The position numbers and the translations under genes were made by a program. From NCBI GenBank assembly GCA_918807975.1, contig OU964921.1, forward strand, positions 37,474,498 to 37,538,497: a stretch of DNA of 64,000 nucleotides, in the 5' to 3' direction. Within the stretch, counting starts at the first letter, position 1, and each line of letters starts with the position of its first letter. This DNA is from Aplidium turbinatum (lineage: Eukaryota > Chordata > Ascidiacea > Aplousobranchia > Polyclinidae). Below the pieces are notes generated by a model. That model saw only the letters and a list, made by a program, of their open reading frames with translations. It made no database searches and was not told the origin of the DNA. Positions 63,953-64,000 of the stretch are shown here, piece after piece.

Positions 63953-64000
63953 CGTGAGTTCTTGCTTGCATGCGGTAGTTTTATGACTAGAGTTTTTGTG

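Larger units (their letters stand above)
63139..63406. mobile_element. Minimal retroelement of two inverted hammerhead arms (family 3)
   Basis: 268 bp flanked by the 12-bp repeat aaagctgttagg (63127-63138, 63407-63418). It consists of little but two inverted arms (about 63185-63266 and 63321-63405), each with CTGAAGA, stem GAAGAC/GTTTTC and GAAA, around a ~55-bp centre. No coding sequence. Confidence 0.75.

Noticed and set aside
1-64000. CRISPR arrays, operons with ribosome sites, LTR retrotransposons or endogenous retroviruses
   Set aside because: The genome is animal. Repeats are dispersed, and I saw no gag/pol/env-type coding or paired direct LTRs; terminal arms found are inverted and PLE-like.

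Overview
The window looks like animal genomic DNA: AT-rich, with GT-AG introns and very dense transposons. It is dominated by the 3' half of one long plus-strand gene. I can follow 36 exons (23-63952) in one unbroken reading frame of about 1,874 residues. They encode a large single-pass cadherin: 14 complete extracellular cadherin (EC) repeats plus the tail of another, a membrane-adjacent domain, one transmembrane helix and a short cytoplasmic tail ending in a likely PDZ ligand. The 5' part lies left of the window. The layout resembles cadherin-23/protocadherin-15-type proteins. The short introns, hammerhead-bearing Penelope-like elements and tRNA-derived SINEs suggest a marine invertebrate, perhaps a tunicate; this is a guess from style, not proof.

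Two long cadherin introns host genes on the opposite strand. The 17-kb intron (17957-34990) holds, reading leftward, a two-exon Death-domain protein (24924-24356, own AATAAA) and a five-exon gene ending in six NHL repeats, a full beta-propeller (22788-17999). The 8.7-kb intron (48156-56807) holds a complete six-exon sterol/fatty-acid hydroxylase of 317 residues (50773-48466) with three histidine boxes, most like cholesterol 25-hydroxylase.

Much of the rest is mobile DNA. I find about twelve hAT-type elements by matching ends, nine of them with exact 8-bp target duplications. There is also a Mutator-like element with ~125-bp inverted ends and transposase pieces, a piggyBac-like TTAA element, a palindromic TTAA MITE with a Tc1/mariner-like MITE at its dyad centre, three tRNA-SINE families, several LINE pieces, and a hairpin repeat family with about twelve copies. 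Penelope-like elements (PLEs) carry inverted terminal arms, each with a hammerhead-like core. Many elements are nested up to four deep, especially 39914-44765, 33207-34815 and 35289-38927.

Most notable: hammerhead-like cores whose stems co-vary between families, inverted-arm retroelements with 12-13-bp target duplications, an exon whose splice donor has been tandemly triplicated, hairpin repeats placed 10-20 bp after cadherin splice donors, and the three nested antisense genes.
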